Shown in pieces: positions 57,394 to 64,000 of a DNA stretch of 64,000 nucleotides (its first letter is position 1; each line of letters begins with the position of its first letter). Origin of the DNA: Mycobacterium sp. WUMAC-067 (GTDB taxonomy: Bacteria > Actinomycetota > Actinomycetes > Mycobacteriales > Mycobacteriaceae); contig NZ_JAEKMI010000021.1 in the NCBI RefSeq assembly GCF_020217485.1, positions 1-64,000 on the forward strand, written 5' to 3'. The position numbers and the translations under genes are program-made. Under the pieces are notes generated by a model. That model made no database searches. It saw nothing but the letters and a program-made list of their open reading frames with translations, and was not told where the DNA came from.

Positions 57394-58290
57394 TCAGGCC
57401 CGGGGATGGGCCTGATCGTGCACCGCGCGCAGCCGGGACACGGCGACGTGCGTGTAGAGCTGCGTGGTCGCCAGGCTGGAATGGCCGAGCAATTCCTGGA
57501 CCACGCGCAGGTCAGCCCCGCCTTCGAGGAGGTGCGTGGCCGCGCTGTGCCGCAGGCCGTGCGGGCCCATGTCCGGTGCGCCGTCCACCGCGGCGACGGT
57601 CTGGTGCACCACCGTGCGGGCCTGGCGGACGTCGATGCGGCGCCCCCGCGCGCCCAGCAGCAGCGCCGGGCCCGATTCGGCGGTCGCCAGGGCGGGGCGC
57701 CCGTCGGCCAGCCACGCGTCGAGCGCTTCGGCGGCCGGCGCCCCGAACGGCACGCTGCGCTGCTTGTTGCCCTTGCCGAGGACGCGCACCAGGCGATGCC
57801 GGGTGTCCACGTCGTCGATGTCCAGGCCACACAGCTCGCTGACGCGGATCCCGGTGGCATAGAGCATCTCGACGATCAGCCGGTCCCGCAGCGCCATCGG
57901 ATCACCTTGTTGCGCACCGGATTTGGCGGCGGCCATGGCGTCGCGGGCCTGATCCTGGCGCAGCACCGCGGGCAGGTTGCGATGCGCCTTGGGGACCTGG
58001 AGGCGCGCGGCCGGATCCCCGGCCAGCAGGCCGCGCCGGCTGGCCCAGGCGGTGAACGCCTTGACCGCCGAGGTGCGTCGGGCCAGGGTCGTGCGGGCGA
58101 CGCCGGCGGCGGCCGCGGCGGACAACCACGCGCGCAGCAGCGGCAGGCTCAATCCGTCCAGGCCGGCCTCGCGCTCGCCCGCGAACGCGAGCAGCGAGCG
58201 CAGGTCGCCGAGGTAGGCGCGCCGGGTGTGCGCCGAACGCCCGCACTGCAAATCCAGGTACTCGTCGAACTCGTCGAGGATCTCCCGCAC
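57394..58290 (-). CDS. xerC: Tyrosine recombinase XerC
   Basis: XerC resolves chromosome dimers at dif with XerD. The 298 residues have the SAM-like N-terminal core (about 1-85) and the catalytic domain with the Arg in TGIRVSELCGLD, the Lys in GKGNKQRSVP, HGLRHSAATHLLEGG (His-x-x-Arg), LGHSSLATTQLYTHV (His and the nucleophile Tyr). It is convergent with the M23 gene; in M. tuberculosis PPE45 and Rv2893 separate them, but they are absent here. Confidence 0.96.
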   Translation of the reverse strand: MREILDEFDEYLDLQCGRSAHTRRAYLGDLRSLLAFAGEREAGLDGLSLPLLRAWLSAAAAAGVARTTLARRTSAVKAFTAWASRRGLLAGDPAARLQVPKAHRNLPAVLRQDQARDAMAAAKSGAQQGDPMALRDRLIVEMLYATGIRVSELCGLDIDDVDTRHRLVRVLGKGNKQRSVPFGAPAAEALDAWLADGRPALATAESGPALLLGARGRRIDVRQARTVVHQTVAAVDGAPDMGPHGLRHSAATHLLEGGADLRVVQELLGHSSLATTQLYTHVAVSRLRAVHDQAHPRA

Positions 58291-58323
58291 TCCCCCACGC
58301 TCGCAGAAACCGGCCGGCCTGCC

Positions 58324-59484
58324 TCAGCCGACGCGCCGAAGCGTGTCCGGGGTGAGATCTTTGAGCGTCGGATAGCCGTCCACCGCCATGATGAGGTCCG
58401 CCTCGGCGAGGATCGAGCGCAGCACGTGCACGATGCCGTCGTCGCCGCCGAGCGCCAGGCCGTAGGCGTACGGCCGGCCGATTCCGACTGCCGTCGCGCC
58501 CAGCGCGAGCGCCTTGATGACGTCGGCCCCGCTGCGCACACCGGAGTCGAACAGCACGGGCAGCCCGTCGGCCGCCTCGACGACGCCCGGCAGGCACTCG
58601 AGCGCGGGCAGGCCGCCGTTGGCCTGGCGCCCACCGTGCGTGGAGCAGTAGATGCCGTCGACGCCGCCGTCCTTGGCCCGCCGGGCGTCGTCGGGGTGGC
58701 AGATGCCCTTGATGATCAGCGGCAGGTCGGTCAGCGACCGCAGCCATTCGAGGTCGTCCCAGGTCAACGGGTTCCCGAACGTTGTGATCCACTGCAGCAC
58801 GGCGGCTTGCGGGTCCTCCTCGGGCGGGCGCTGCAGGCCGGCGCGGAAGACCGGATCGCTGGTGTAGTTGCTCAGGCAGAGACCCCGCAGCTGGGGGAAG
58901 TTGGCGGTGGACAAATCGCGCGGGCGCCACCCGGGAATCCAGGTGTCGAGGGTGACGACGATGGCCGCAAAACCGGCGGCCTCGGCCCGCTGCACGAGGC
59001 TGGCGGCCAGGTCGCGATCCTTCGGCGTGTAGAGCTGGAAGAAGCCGGGGGTTGCGCCGAACTGTGCGGCGACGTCTTCCATCGGGTCGGCGGTCAGGGT
59101 GGAAACGACCATCGGGACACCTGTGGCCGCGGCCGCGCGGGCGGTGGCCAGGTCGCCGTGGCCGTCTTGGGCGCAGATGCCGATGACGCCGATCGGCGCC
59201 ATGAACACCGGAGACGGCAAGGTCAGGCCGAACATCTCCACCGACAGGTCGCGGTCGGCGGCGCCGACGAACATGCGCGGGATCAGGCCCCAGCGGTCGA
59301 ACGCCTCCCGGTTGGCCCGCTGCGTGCGTTCGTCGCCGGCGCCGCCGGCGACGTACGACCACACCGACGGCGACATGGCCCGCTCGGCGCGGGCCTCCAA
59401 CTCCGCGAAGGCCATCGGCAGCGCGGGCGCCACCCCGCCGAGGCCCTTGAAGTAGATCTCGTTCTGGTAGTCCGCGAATGCCAT
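58324..59484 (-). CDS. FMN-dependent alpha-hydroxy-acid oxidase, lactate-2-monooxygenase-like
   Basis: The 386-residue protein matches the M. smegmatis lactate monooxygenase group: YENEIY-like start ADYQNEIYFKGLGGVAP, DERTQRANREAFDRWGL, APIGVIGICAQDGHGD and the C-terminal FMN phosphate region DSGVRSGADVIKALALGA. The catalytic histidine block, usually SNHGGRQ, reads CSTHGGRQANGG. Lactate would be oxidised to acetate or pyruvate. It starts at ATG 59484, 24 bases from viuB. Confidence 0.88.
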   Translation of the reverse strand: MAFADYQNEIYFKGLGGVAPALPMAFAELEARAERAMSPSVWSYVAGGAGDERTQRANREAFDRWGLIPRMFVGAADRDLSVEMFGLTLPSPVFMAPIGVIGICAQDGHGDLATARAAAATGVPMVVSTLTADPMEDVAAQFGATPGFFQLYTPKDRDLAASLVQRAEAAGFAAIVVTLDTWIPGWRPRDLSTANFPQLRGLCLSNYTSDPVFRAGLQRPPEEDPQAAVLQWITTFGNPLTWDDLEWLRSLTDLPLIIKGICHPDDARRAKDGGVDGIYCSTHGGRQANGGLPALECLPGVVEAADGLPVLFDSGVRSGADVIKALALGATAVGIGRPYAYGLALGGDDGIVHVLRSILAEADLIMAVDGYPTLKDLTPDTLRRVG

Positions 59485-59508
59485 GGAAAGAGAATGCCAG
59501 TCGAGCCG

Positions 59509-60378
59509 TCAGGCGGACGAGTTCGCCGACTCCGCCTCGGACTCTGACTGGGCCAGTTCCTTCTTCCACTGGCGGAACGTCTCTTCGGTGCGGCCGCGGC
59601 GCCAGTAACCCGAGATGGACGACGCCCATTTCGCGTCCACGCCCCGCTCCTTGCGGATGTAGGGCCGCAGATTGTGCATGACGGCCTGCGCCTCACCGTG
59701 GATGAAGACGTGCACCTGCCCGGGCAGCCAGGGGGAGCTGGTGACGGCCTCGATCAGCGGCGCGTGATCGCCGGCGCGATCCTCGGGCACCAGGTCGGCG
59801 CGCCCGCCGCGGTACACCCAATGCACCTCGACGCCTTCCGGGGCGGTCAGCGGGATCTCGTCCTCCTGTCCCGCCACCTCGATGAACGCCTTCCCGACCG
59901 CGCTGGGCGGCAACGCTTCCAGAGCCGCGGCGATGGCCGGCAGCGCCGATTCGTCGCCGGCCAGCAGGTGCCAGTCGGCGGCTGGGTCGGGCGTGTACGC
60001 GCCGCCGGGGCCCATCAGGTAGATCGGCTGGCCGGGTTGGGCCGTCGACGCCCACTGGCCGGCCGTCCCGTGCTCGCCGTGCACGACGATGTCCAGGGCG
60101 ATTTGGCGGGCCTCGACGTCGACGTGCCGGACGGTGAGGGTGCGCACGGACGGCCGTTTCTCCGGGGGCAGGCCGGCGAAGCTGTCGAGGGTCAGCGGCT
60201 CGGGCAAACCGGCCACGTCCACGTCGTCGGCGACGAACGCCAGCTTGACGTAGGAGTCGGTGAACTTGCTGGGCACGAAGGCGTCAAAATTCTTGCCCCG
60301 CAGCACCACCCGCACCATGTGCGGGGTGAGTTGCTCGGTACCGACAACCTCGAAGCATTGCAGTGGTCGACCTGCCAC
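59509..60378 (-). CDS. viuB: Siderophore-interacting FAD protein ViuB
   Basis: ViuB-like enzymes reduce ferric siderophores to release iron in the cytosol. The 289 residues have the siderophore-interacting FAD-binding domain (about 10-130, with RTLTVRHVDVEARQIALDIVVHG and GAYTPDPAADWHLLAGDESALPAIAAAL) and the C-terminal NAD(P) domain (FIHGEAQAVMHNLRPYI, GYWRRGRTEE). GTG 60378 has AGGAGG at a good distance. No classic IdeR box is seen; palindromic sequence lies in its promoter. Confidence 0.92.
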   Translation of the reverse strand: MAGRPLQCFEVVGTEQLTPHMVRVVLRGKNFDAFVPSKFTDSYVKLAFVADDVDVAGLPEPLTLDSFAGLPPEKRPSVRTLTVRHVDVEARQIALDIVVHGEHGTAGQWASTAQPGQPIYLMGPGGAYTPDPAADWHLLAGDESALPAIAAALEALPPSAVGKAFIEVAGQEDEIPLTAPEGVEVHWVYRGGRADLVPEDRAGDHAPLIEAVTSSPWLPGQVHVFIHGEAQAVMHNLRPYIRKERGVDAKWASSISGYWRRGRTEETFRQWKKELAQSESEAESANSSA

Positions 60379-60398
60379 GTGTCCTCCTGTCCGATGCC

Positions 60399-60423
60399 CG
60401 ACTCGCCTCGACTATACGAGTCG
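60399..60423. promoter_or_regulatory. Inverted repeat in the viuB promoter
   Basis: CGACTCG and CGAGTCG flank 11 bases; on the minus strand the centre holds TATAGT, a good -10 candidate about 35 bases before the viuB start. It overlaps the end of dprA. It may be an operator for viuB. Confidence 0.35.
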
Positions 60424-61587
60424 CGGCGTTGATGCAGCGTGGCCTGCGGCGGCCCGGACGATTCGCCAGCGCCCGTCCTGGCGCTGCACCAACCCGGCCA
60501 GCTCGAGCATCGCCAGGGGCCCCAGCACCTGCTCGGGCATCAACCCCGACGCGACCGCGATCTCGTCGACCGAGGCGGCGCCGCGGCCCGGCAACGCCTC
60601 GTAGACCAGGCGCTCGGCGTCGCTCAGGCCGTCCAACGGCGTGACCGGGCGCGGCTCGTCGGAGGCCAACTCGCCGATGTGGCCGATGAGCTCGACGATG
60701 TGCTCGGCGCGGGTGACCAGCTCGGCGCCGTCGCGCAGCAGCGCATGGCAACCCGCCGACGCCGACGACGTCACGGGTCCGGGCACCGCGGCCACCACCC
60801 GCCCCAGCGCCCGCGCCCAGGCGGCGGTGTTCGCCGCCCCGCTGCGCAGACCCGCTTCGACCACCACCGCCGCCCCGGCGACGGCGGCCACCAGGCGGTT
60901 GCGGGTCAGGAACCGGTGACGGGCCGGGCGGACACCGGGGGCGTATTCGGTGAACAACAGCCCGTGCTGGCCGACGCGGTGCAGCAGCGCGGTGTGACCG
61001 CTCGGGTAGGGGACGTCGAGCCCGCCCGCGAGGACCGCCACGGTGATCCCGTCGCCGTCGAGCACGGCCCGGTGGGCGGCGCCGTCGATGCCGTAGGCGC
61101 CGCCCGAGACGACGGCGACGTCGCGTTGCGCGAGGTCGCCCGCCAGTTCTCCGGCCATCTGCTCGCCATACGCCGTCGCGGCCCGCGTCCCCACCACGGC
61201 GGCCGCCCGGTGCGCGACCTCGTCGAGCCGGGCGGGGCCCTGCGCCCACAACACCATCGGCGCAACCATCGGCGGGCCGCCGCGCCGTCGTGGTTCGGCG
61301 CCGCGGAATGCGGCGAACGCCAGCAGCGGCCACTCGTCGTCGTCGGGGGTGATCAACCGCCCGCCCCGCCGGGCGATCGTCTCGAGATCGGTTGCCGACG
61401 TGTCGATGTCACGCCTGGCCTCGGTGTGCCGGGCCACATCGTCGTCGACCGCTCCGCGCCGGACTCGCTCGGCCGCCTCGACGGGGCCGACCCGGCGCAC
61501 CAGGGCGGCGAGCGCGGCGCAGGGCGGTTCGGCCACCCGGGACAGATAGGCCCACGCCCCCTGCGCGGCACCGTCGACCGCGGTCAT
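60412..61587 (-). CDS. dprA: DNA processing protein DprA
   Basis: DprA loads RecA on single-stranded DNA and is a conserved bacterial DNA-processing factor. The 391 residues carry an N-terminal helical part and the Rossmann-like core with VVGTRAATAYGEQMA, VVSGGAYGIDGAAHRAVL, GGLDVPYPSGHTALLHRV and FLTRNRLVAAVAGAAVVVEAGLRSGAANTAA. A winged helix of about 60 residues ends the protein. The role in naturally non-transformable mycobacteria is unclear. It precedes viuB and follows the DUF4190 gene on the other strand. Confidence 0.93.
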   Translation of the reverse strand: MTAVDGAAQGAWAYLSRVAEPPCAALAALVRRVGPVEAAERVRRGAVDDDVARHTEARRDIDTSATDLETIARRGGRLITPDDDEWPLLAFAAFRGAEPRRRGGPPMVAPMVLWAQGPARLDEVAHRAAAVVGTRAATAYGEQMAGELAGDLAQRDVAVVSGGAYGIDGAAHRAVLDGDGITVAVLAGGLDVPYPSGHTALLHRVGQHGLLFTEYAPGVRPARHRFLTRNRLVAAVAGAAVVVEAGLRSGAANTAAWARALGRVVAAVPGPVTSSASAGCHALLRDGAELVTRAEHIVELIGHIGELASDEPRPVTPLDGLSDAERLVYEALPGRGAASVDEIAVASGLMPEQVLGPLAMLELAGLVQRQDGRWRIVRAAAGHAASTPRLV

Positions 61588-61700
61588 CGCCGGGTTCCCG
61601 GCGCCAAGGATCCGCCAAGAATCCGACCAGCCGCGCGCGCGAACGTGATGTCGTCAGCCACCGGGCGCCGCACACTCACCCGCACCGAACGGAGCGCACC

Positions 61701-61970
61701 ATGATCCTGCCGATGGCGCACCCGGCATCCGAGCGCCCCATAAACCCCTGGGCGGTCGCGGCGTTCGTGCTGAGCCTGGTCAGCTGGATCGGCTTTCCCA
61801 CCCCCGTCATCAGCATCGGTCTCGCCTGCATCGCGTTGCGGGAGATGGAACAGCGGGGCGAAAGCGGGCGCGCCATGGCGCAATTCGCCCGCGCGTTCGC
61901 GATCCTGGTGAGCGTCGCGATCGCGTTGCGCGGCGGGCACACGGATTGGCTGACGATGGTGCGCCGGTGA
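61701..61970 (+). CDS. DUF4190 small membrane protein
   Basis: The 89-residue protein has two membrane segments (NPWAVAAFVLSLVSWIGFPTPVISIGLACIALREMEQRGESG matches the DUF4190 pattern). ATG 61701 lies divergent to dprA and convergent with the ComM-like gene. Function unknown. Confidence 0.75.
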   Translation: MILPMAHPASERPINPWAVAAFVLSLVSWIGFPTPVISIGLACIALREMEQRGESGRAMAQFARAFAILVSVAIALRGGHTDWLTMVRR

Positions 61971-61996
61971 CCGGGGCGGCCGGGCGGTCGCGGCGC

Positions 61997-63508
61997 TCAC
62001 CGCTGCGCCCCCGCCTGCCGGAAGCTCAGTGCGGTGGCGACCTCGTCGAGCCCGGGCGAGGTGTGGCCGGCCAGGTCGGCCAAGCTCCACGCGACCCGCA
62101 ACGTGCGATCGAGGCCGCGGATGCTGAGCAGTCCACGGTCCAGCGCTCGTTGCAGCGGCTCCATCGCCGCGCTGCTGGGACGGAATTTTCGGCGCAGCAG
62201 GGTCCCGCTGACTTCGGCATTGGTGCGAAAGCCGTGCGGCAGCCAGCGCTGCGCGGCGGCCGCACGCGCGGCCGCCACCCGCTCACGCACCTGTGCGGTG
62301 GATTCGCCGTCGCGAGCCGAGAACGCCGTTGCCCGCACGGGATCCATCTGCACCCGCAGGTCCACGCGGTCCAGCAGCGGCCCGGACAACTTGCCCAGGT
62401 AGCGGCGTTTGGTCGCCGCCGGGCACATGCAGTCCTGCGGATTGGCCGGCGCGCACGGGCACAGGTTGGCGGCGAGCACCAGCTGGAACCGGGCCGGATA
62501 ACACGCCACGCCGTCGCGGCGGGCAAGACGAATCTCGCCGTCCTCCAACGGTGTTCGCAAGGCCTCCAGGGCGCTGACCCGGATCTCGGCACACTCGTCG
62601 AGGAACAGCACCCCGCGATGGGCCCGGCTGACGGCGCCCGGGCGCGCCATCCCGGAGCCCCCGCCGACCAGCGCCGCGACGCTGGAACTGTGATGGGGCG
62701 CCACGAACGGCGCCCGGGTGATCAACGGCGTGTCCCCAGACAGCAACCCGGCCACCGAGTGGATCGCGGTGACCTCCAGCGACTCGCTCTCCGAAAGCGG
62801 CGGCAGTAGGCCCGGAAGACGTTGGGCGAGCATCGTTTTGCCCACTCCCGGCGGGCCGGTGAGCATGAGGTGGTGCGCCCCGGCGGCGGCCACCTCCACC
62901 GCGAACCGCGCCTGCGTCTGCCCGACCACGTCGACCAGGTCGACCACCGGCTCCTCGGGTGTGCGGTCCGGATCGATCCTGTGGTCCAGGGCGCCGCTGC
63001 CGCCGAGCCACTTCTTCAGCTGCCCCAGGGTCCGCACGCCCCACACGTCGATGCCGTCCACCAGGCTGGCCTCGGCCAGGTTGTCCGCCGGGACCACCGC
63101 GGCCGGCCACCCGTCGCGTTTGGCGGCGAGCACGGCGGGCAGCACCCCGCGCACCGGCCGCACCCTTCCGTCCAGCGACAGCTCGCCCAGCAACACGGTT
63201 TTCTCCAGCCGGTCCCATGGGTTCCTTCGCTGCGCCGTGAGCACCGCCGCGGCCAGGGCGATGTCGTACACGCTGCCCATTTTCGGGAGCGTCGCCGGCG
63301 ACAACGCCAGCGTGAGCCGCGCCTGCGGCCAGTCGTTGCCGCAGTTGGTGACCGCGGCCCGGACGCGGTCACGCGACTCCTGCAGCGCGGCGTCGGGCAG
63401 ACCCACCAGGTGCACGCCCGGCAGTCCGGACGTGATGTCGGCTTCGATCTCGACGATCTCGCCGTCCACACCGCGCACCGCGACGGAGAACGCGCGCCCC
63501 AGCGCCAT
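61997..63508 (-). CDS. ComM/YifB-family Mg-chelatase-like AAA ATPase (Rv2897c-like)
   Basis: The 503-residue protein is a ComM-type helicase-like ATPase: an N-terminal Lon-like part (VEIEADITSGLPGVHLVGLPDAALQESRDRVR), the AAA core with Walker A GPPGVGKTMLAQRLPGLLPP, and the chelatase-like LFLDECAEI and RPLEDGEI-like PLEDGEIRLAR. The cysteines in NLCPCAPANPQDCMCP could bind zinc. ComM promotes branch migration in recombination. ATG 63508 overlaps the YraN stop by one base (TGATG), so these two are coupled. Confidence 0.93.
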   Translation of the reverse strand: MALGRAFSVAVRGVDGEIVEIEADITSGLPGVHLVGLPDAALQESRDRVRAAVTNCGNDWPQARLTLALSPATLPKMGSVYDIALAAAVLTAQRRNPWDRLEKTVLLGELSLDGRVRPVRGVLPAVLAAKRDGWPAAVVPADNLAEASLVDGIDVWGVRTLGQLKKWLGGSGALDHRIDPDRTPEEPVVDLVDVVGQTQARFAVEVAAAGAHHLMLTGPPGVGKTMLAQRLPGLLPPLSESESLEVTAIHSVAGLLSGDTPLITRAPFVAPHHSSSVAALVGGGSGMARPGAVSRAHRGVLFLDECAEIRVSALEALRTPLEDGEIRLARRDGVACYPARFQLVLAANLCPCAPANPQDCMCPAATKRRYLGKLSGPLLDRVDLRVQMDPVRATAFSARDGESTAQVRERVAAARAAAAQRWLPHGFRTNAEVSGTLLRRKFRPSSAAMEPLQRALDRGLLSIRGLDRTLRVAWSLADLAGHTSPGLDEVATALSFRQAGAQR

Positions 63509-63882
63509 CAGCCGACGCCTTGCAGGTGGGTGATCTCCGGGGTACGCCGGCGTCCGACCCGCACGCCGATCACGTCGATGCGGATCGCCGCCCACCGCCG
63601 GTCCTGGCCGGCCAGCCACAGCCCGGCCAGCCTGCGCAGCCGCCGGACCTTGCGCGGGGTGACCGCATGCGCCAGTCCCCCGTAACCATCGCCGGTGCGG
63701 GTCTTGACCTCGACGAACACCACCGTGCCGGCGCGGTCGCAGGCGATGATGTCGAGTTCGCCGTAGCGGCAGCGCCAGTTGCGGTGCAGGATCCGCAATC
63801 CCGTGCGCCTCAGGTGATCCACGGCGAGCGCCTCGCCCATCGCCCCCAGTTGGATCCGGGTCATCGTCGTTTCGGTTGTCAT
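63508..63882 (-). CDS. YraN/UPF0102 family protein (Rv2898c-like)
   Basis: This 124-residue protein is a PD-(D/E)xK-fold family member: QLGAMGEALAVDHL, NWRCRYGELDIIACDRAGTVVFVEVKTRTG contain the conserved Glu, Asp and ExK residues. Nuclease activity is suspected from the fold only. ATG 63882 (MTTETTMTR) is chosen by homology; the longest frame adds three residues. It comes before the ComM-like gene in the same operon. The 118 bases up to the right edge hold no other gene. Confidence 0.9.
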   Translation of the reverse strand: MTTETTMTRIQLGAMGEALAVDHLRRTGLRILHRNWRCRYGELDIIACDRAGTVVFVEVKTRTGDGYGGLAHAVTPRKVRRLRRLAGLWLAGQDRRWAAIRIDVIGVRVGRRRTPEITHLQGVG

Positions 63883-64000
63883 GCGGGCCACGGTGCCCGC
63901 CGGGGCCGACGGGTCGGGCCGCCGTCGCGGGCTGCGGCCGCCCGCGCCCGCGGGTTATCCCCAGTGCGGCGTCCATCCACAGGCGGCGGAGAACCCTAGG

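Noticed and set aside
57400..59547. Tail of the stop-less M23 frame as a separate antisense gene
   Set aside because: It is antisense to xerC and the lactate-oxidase-like gene and shows no known motif. It is noted as part of the missing stop, not as a gene.
1..64000. CRISPR arrays, tRNA, rRNA, insertion sequences or prophage
   Set aside because: No direct repeats with spacers, no tRNA or rRNA sequence, and no transposase or phage genes were recognised by eye. A tRNAscan or HMM search would settle small cases.

Overview
The window is from a slow-growing Mycobacterium, most likely the M. avium complex or a close relative. The evidence is very high GC, a mycothione reductase (mycothiol is actinobacterial), EfpA, a PPE protein, Rip1, MIRU-type repeats, and a gene order that follows the stretch from infB (Rv2839c) to Rv2898c of M. 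tuberculosis almost gene for gene. Rv numbers and family lengths are from memory, not from a search. No rRNA, tRNA, insertion sequence, prophage or CRISPR array was seen.

Layout. (1) 1-8800: infB (cut by the left edge), ylxR, nusA and rimP form one minus-strand translation/transcription operon. Tandem MIRU elements couple rimP to nusA. Then come a lipoprotein/ferritin-like pair, proS, the efflux gene efpA and the sirohaem gene cysG. (2) 8800-17200: cobalamin genes cobB and cobO, a chelatase-like AAA/VWA protein, a GNAT protein, mqo, a lipase-like hydrolase and mtr. (3) 17200-24000: an accessory block. It holds a Fur-family regulator, the nickel/cobalt permease nicT, a hydrogenase-maturation protease, a chimeric HypC-start/HypF-end gene, a phosphodiesterase, a secreted protein and a lone PPE-SVP protein. 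(4) 24000-38500: a Puu-like catabolic set (SDR, aldC, a C26 hydrolase, glnA4), cobQ1, mapB, a DUF1707 protein, a penicillin-binding lipoprotein, a GNAT protein, ispG, rip1 and dxr. (5) 38600-42500: DUF2631, rlmN, cdsA, frr and pyrH. (6) 42500-52900: a second accessory block. It has a CsbD-like protein, a GlnR-like regulator, an acyltransferase, an MPT63-like antigen, an SDR, a lipoprotein, a cytochrome-b/molybdopterin fusion with partners, a phosphatidylserine-decarboxylase-like protein and a ChaB-like protein. (7) 53000-64000: a marR gene with a perfect palindrome at its start, amiC, tsf, rpsB, an M23 peptidase without a clear stop, xerC, a lactate-monooxygenase-like enzyme, viuB, dprA, a DUF4190 protein, a ComM-type ATPase and a YraN protein.

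The points most worth a second look are: the nickel block, where a hydrogenase-maturation locus seems to have collapsed into a HypC/HypF chimera beside an intact transporter and regulator; two repeat families that sit exactly at gene junctions and are translated or supply start signals; the stop-less M23 gene; and the MarR palindrome.
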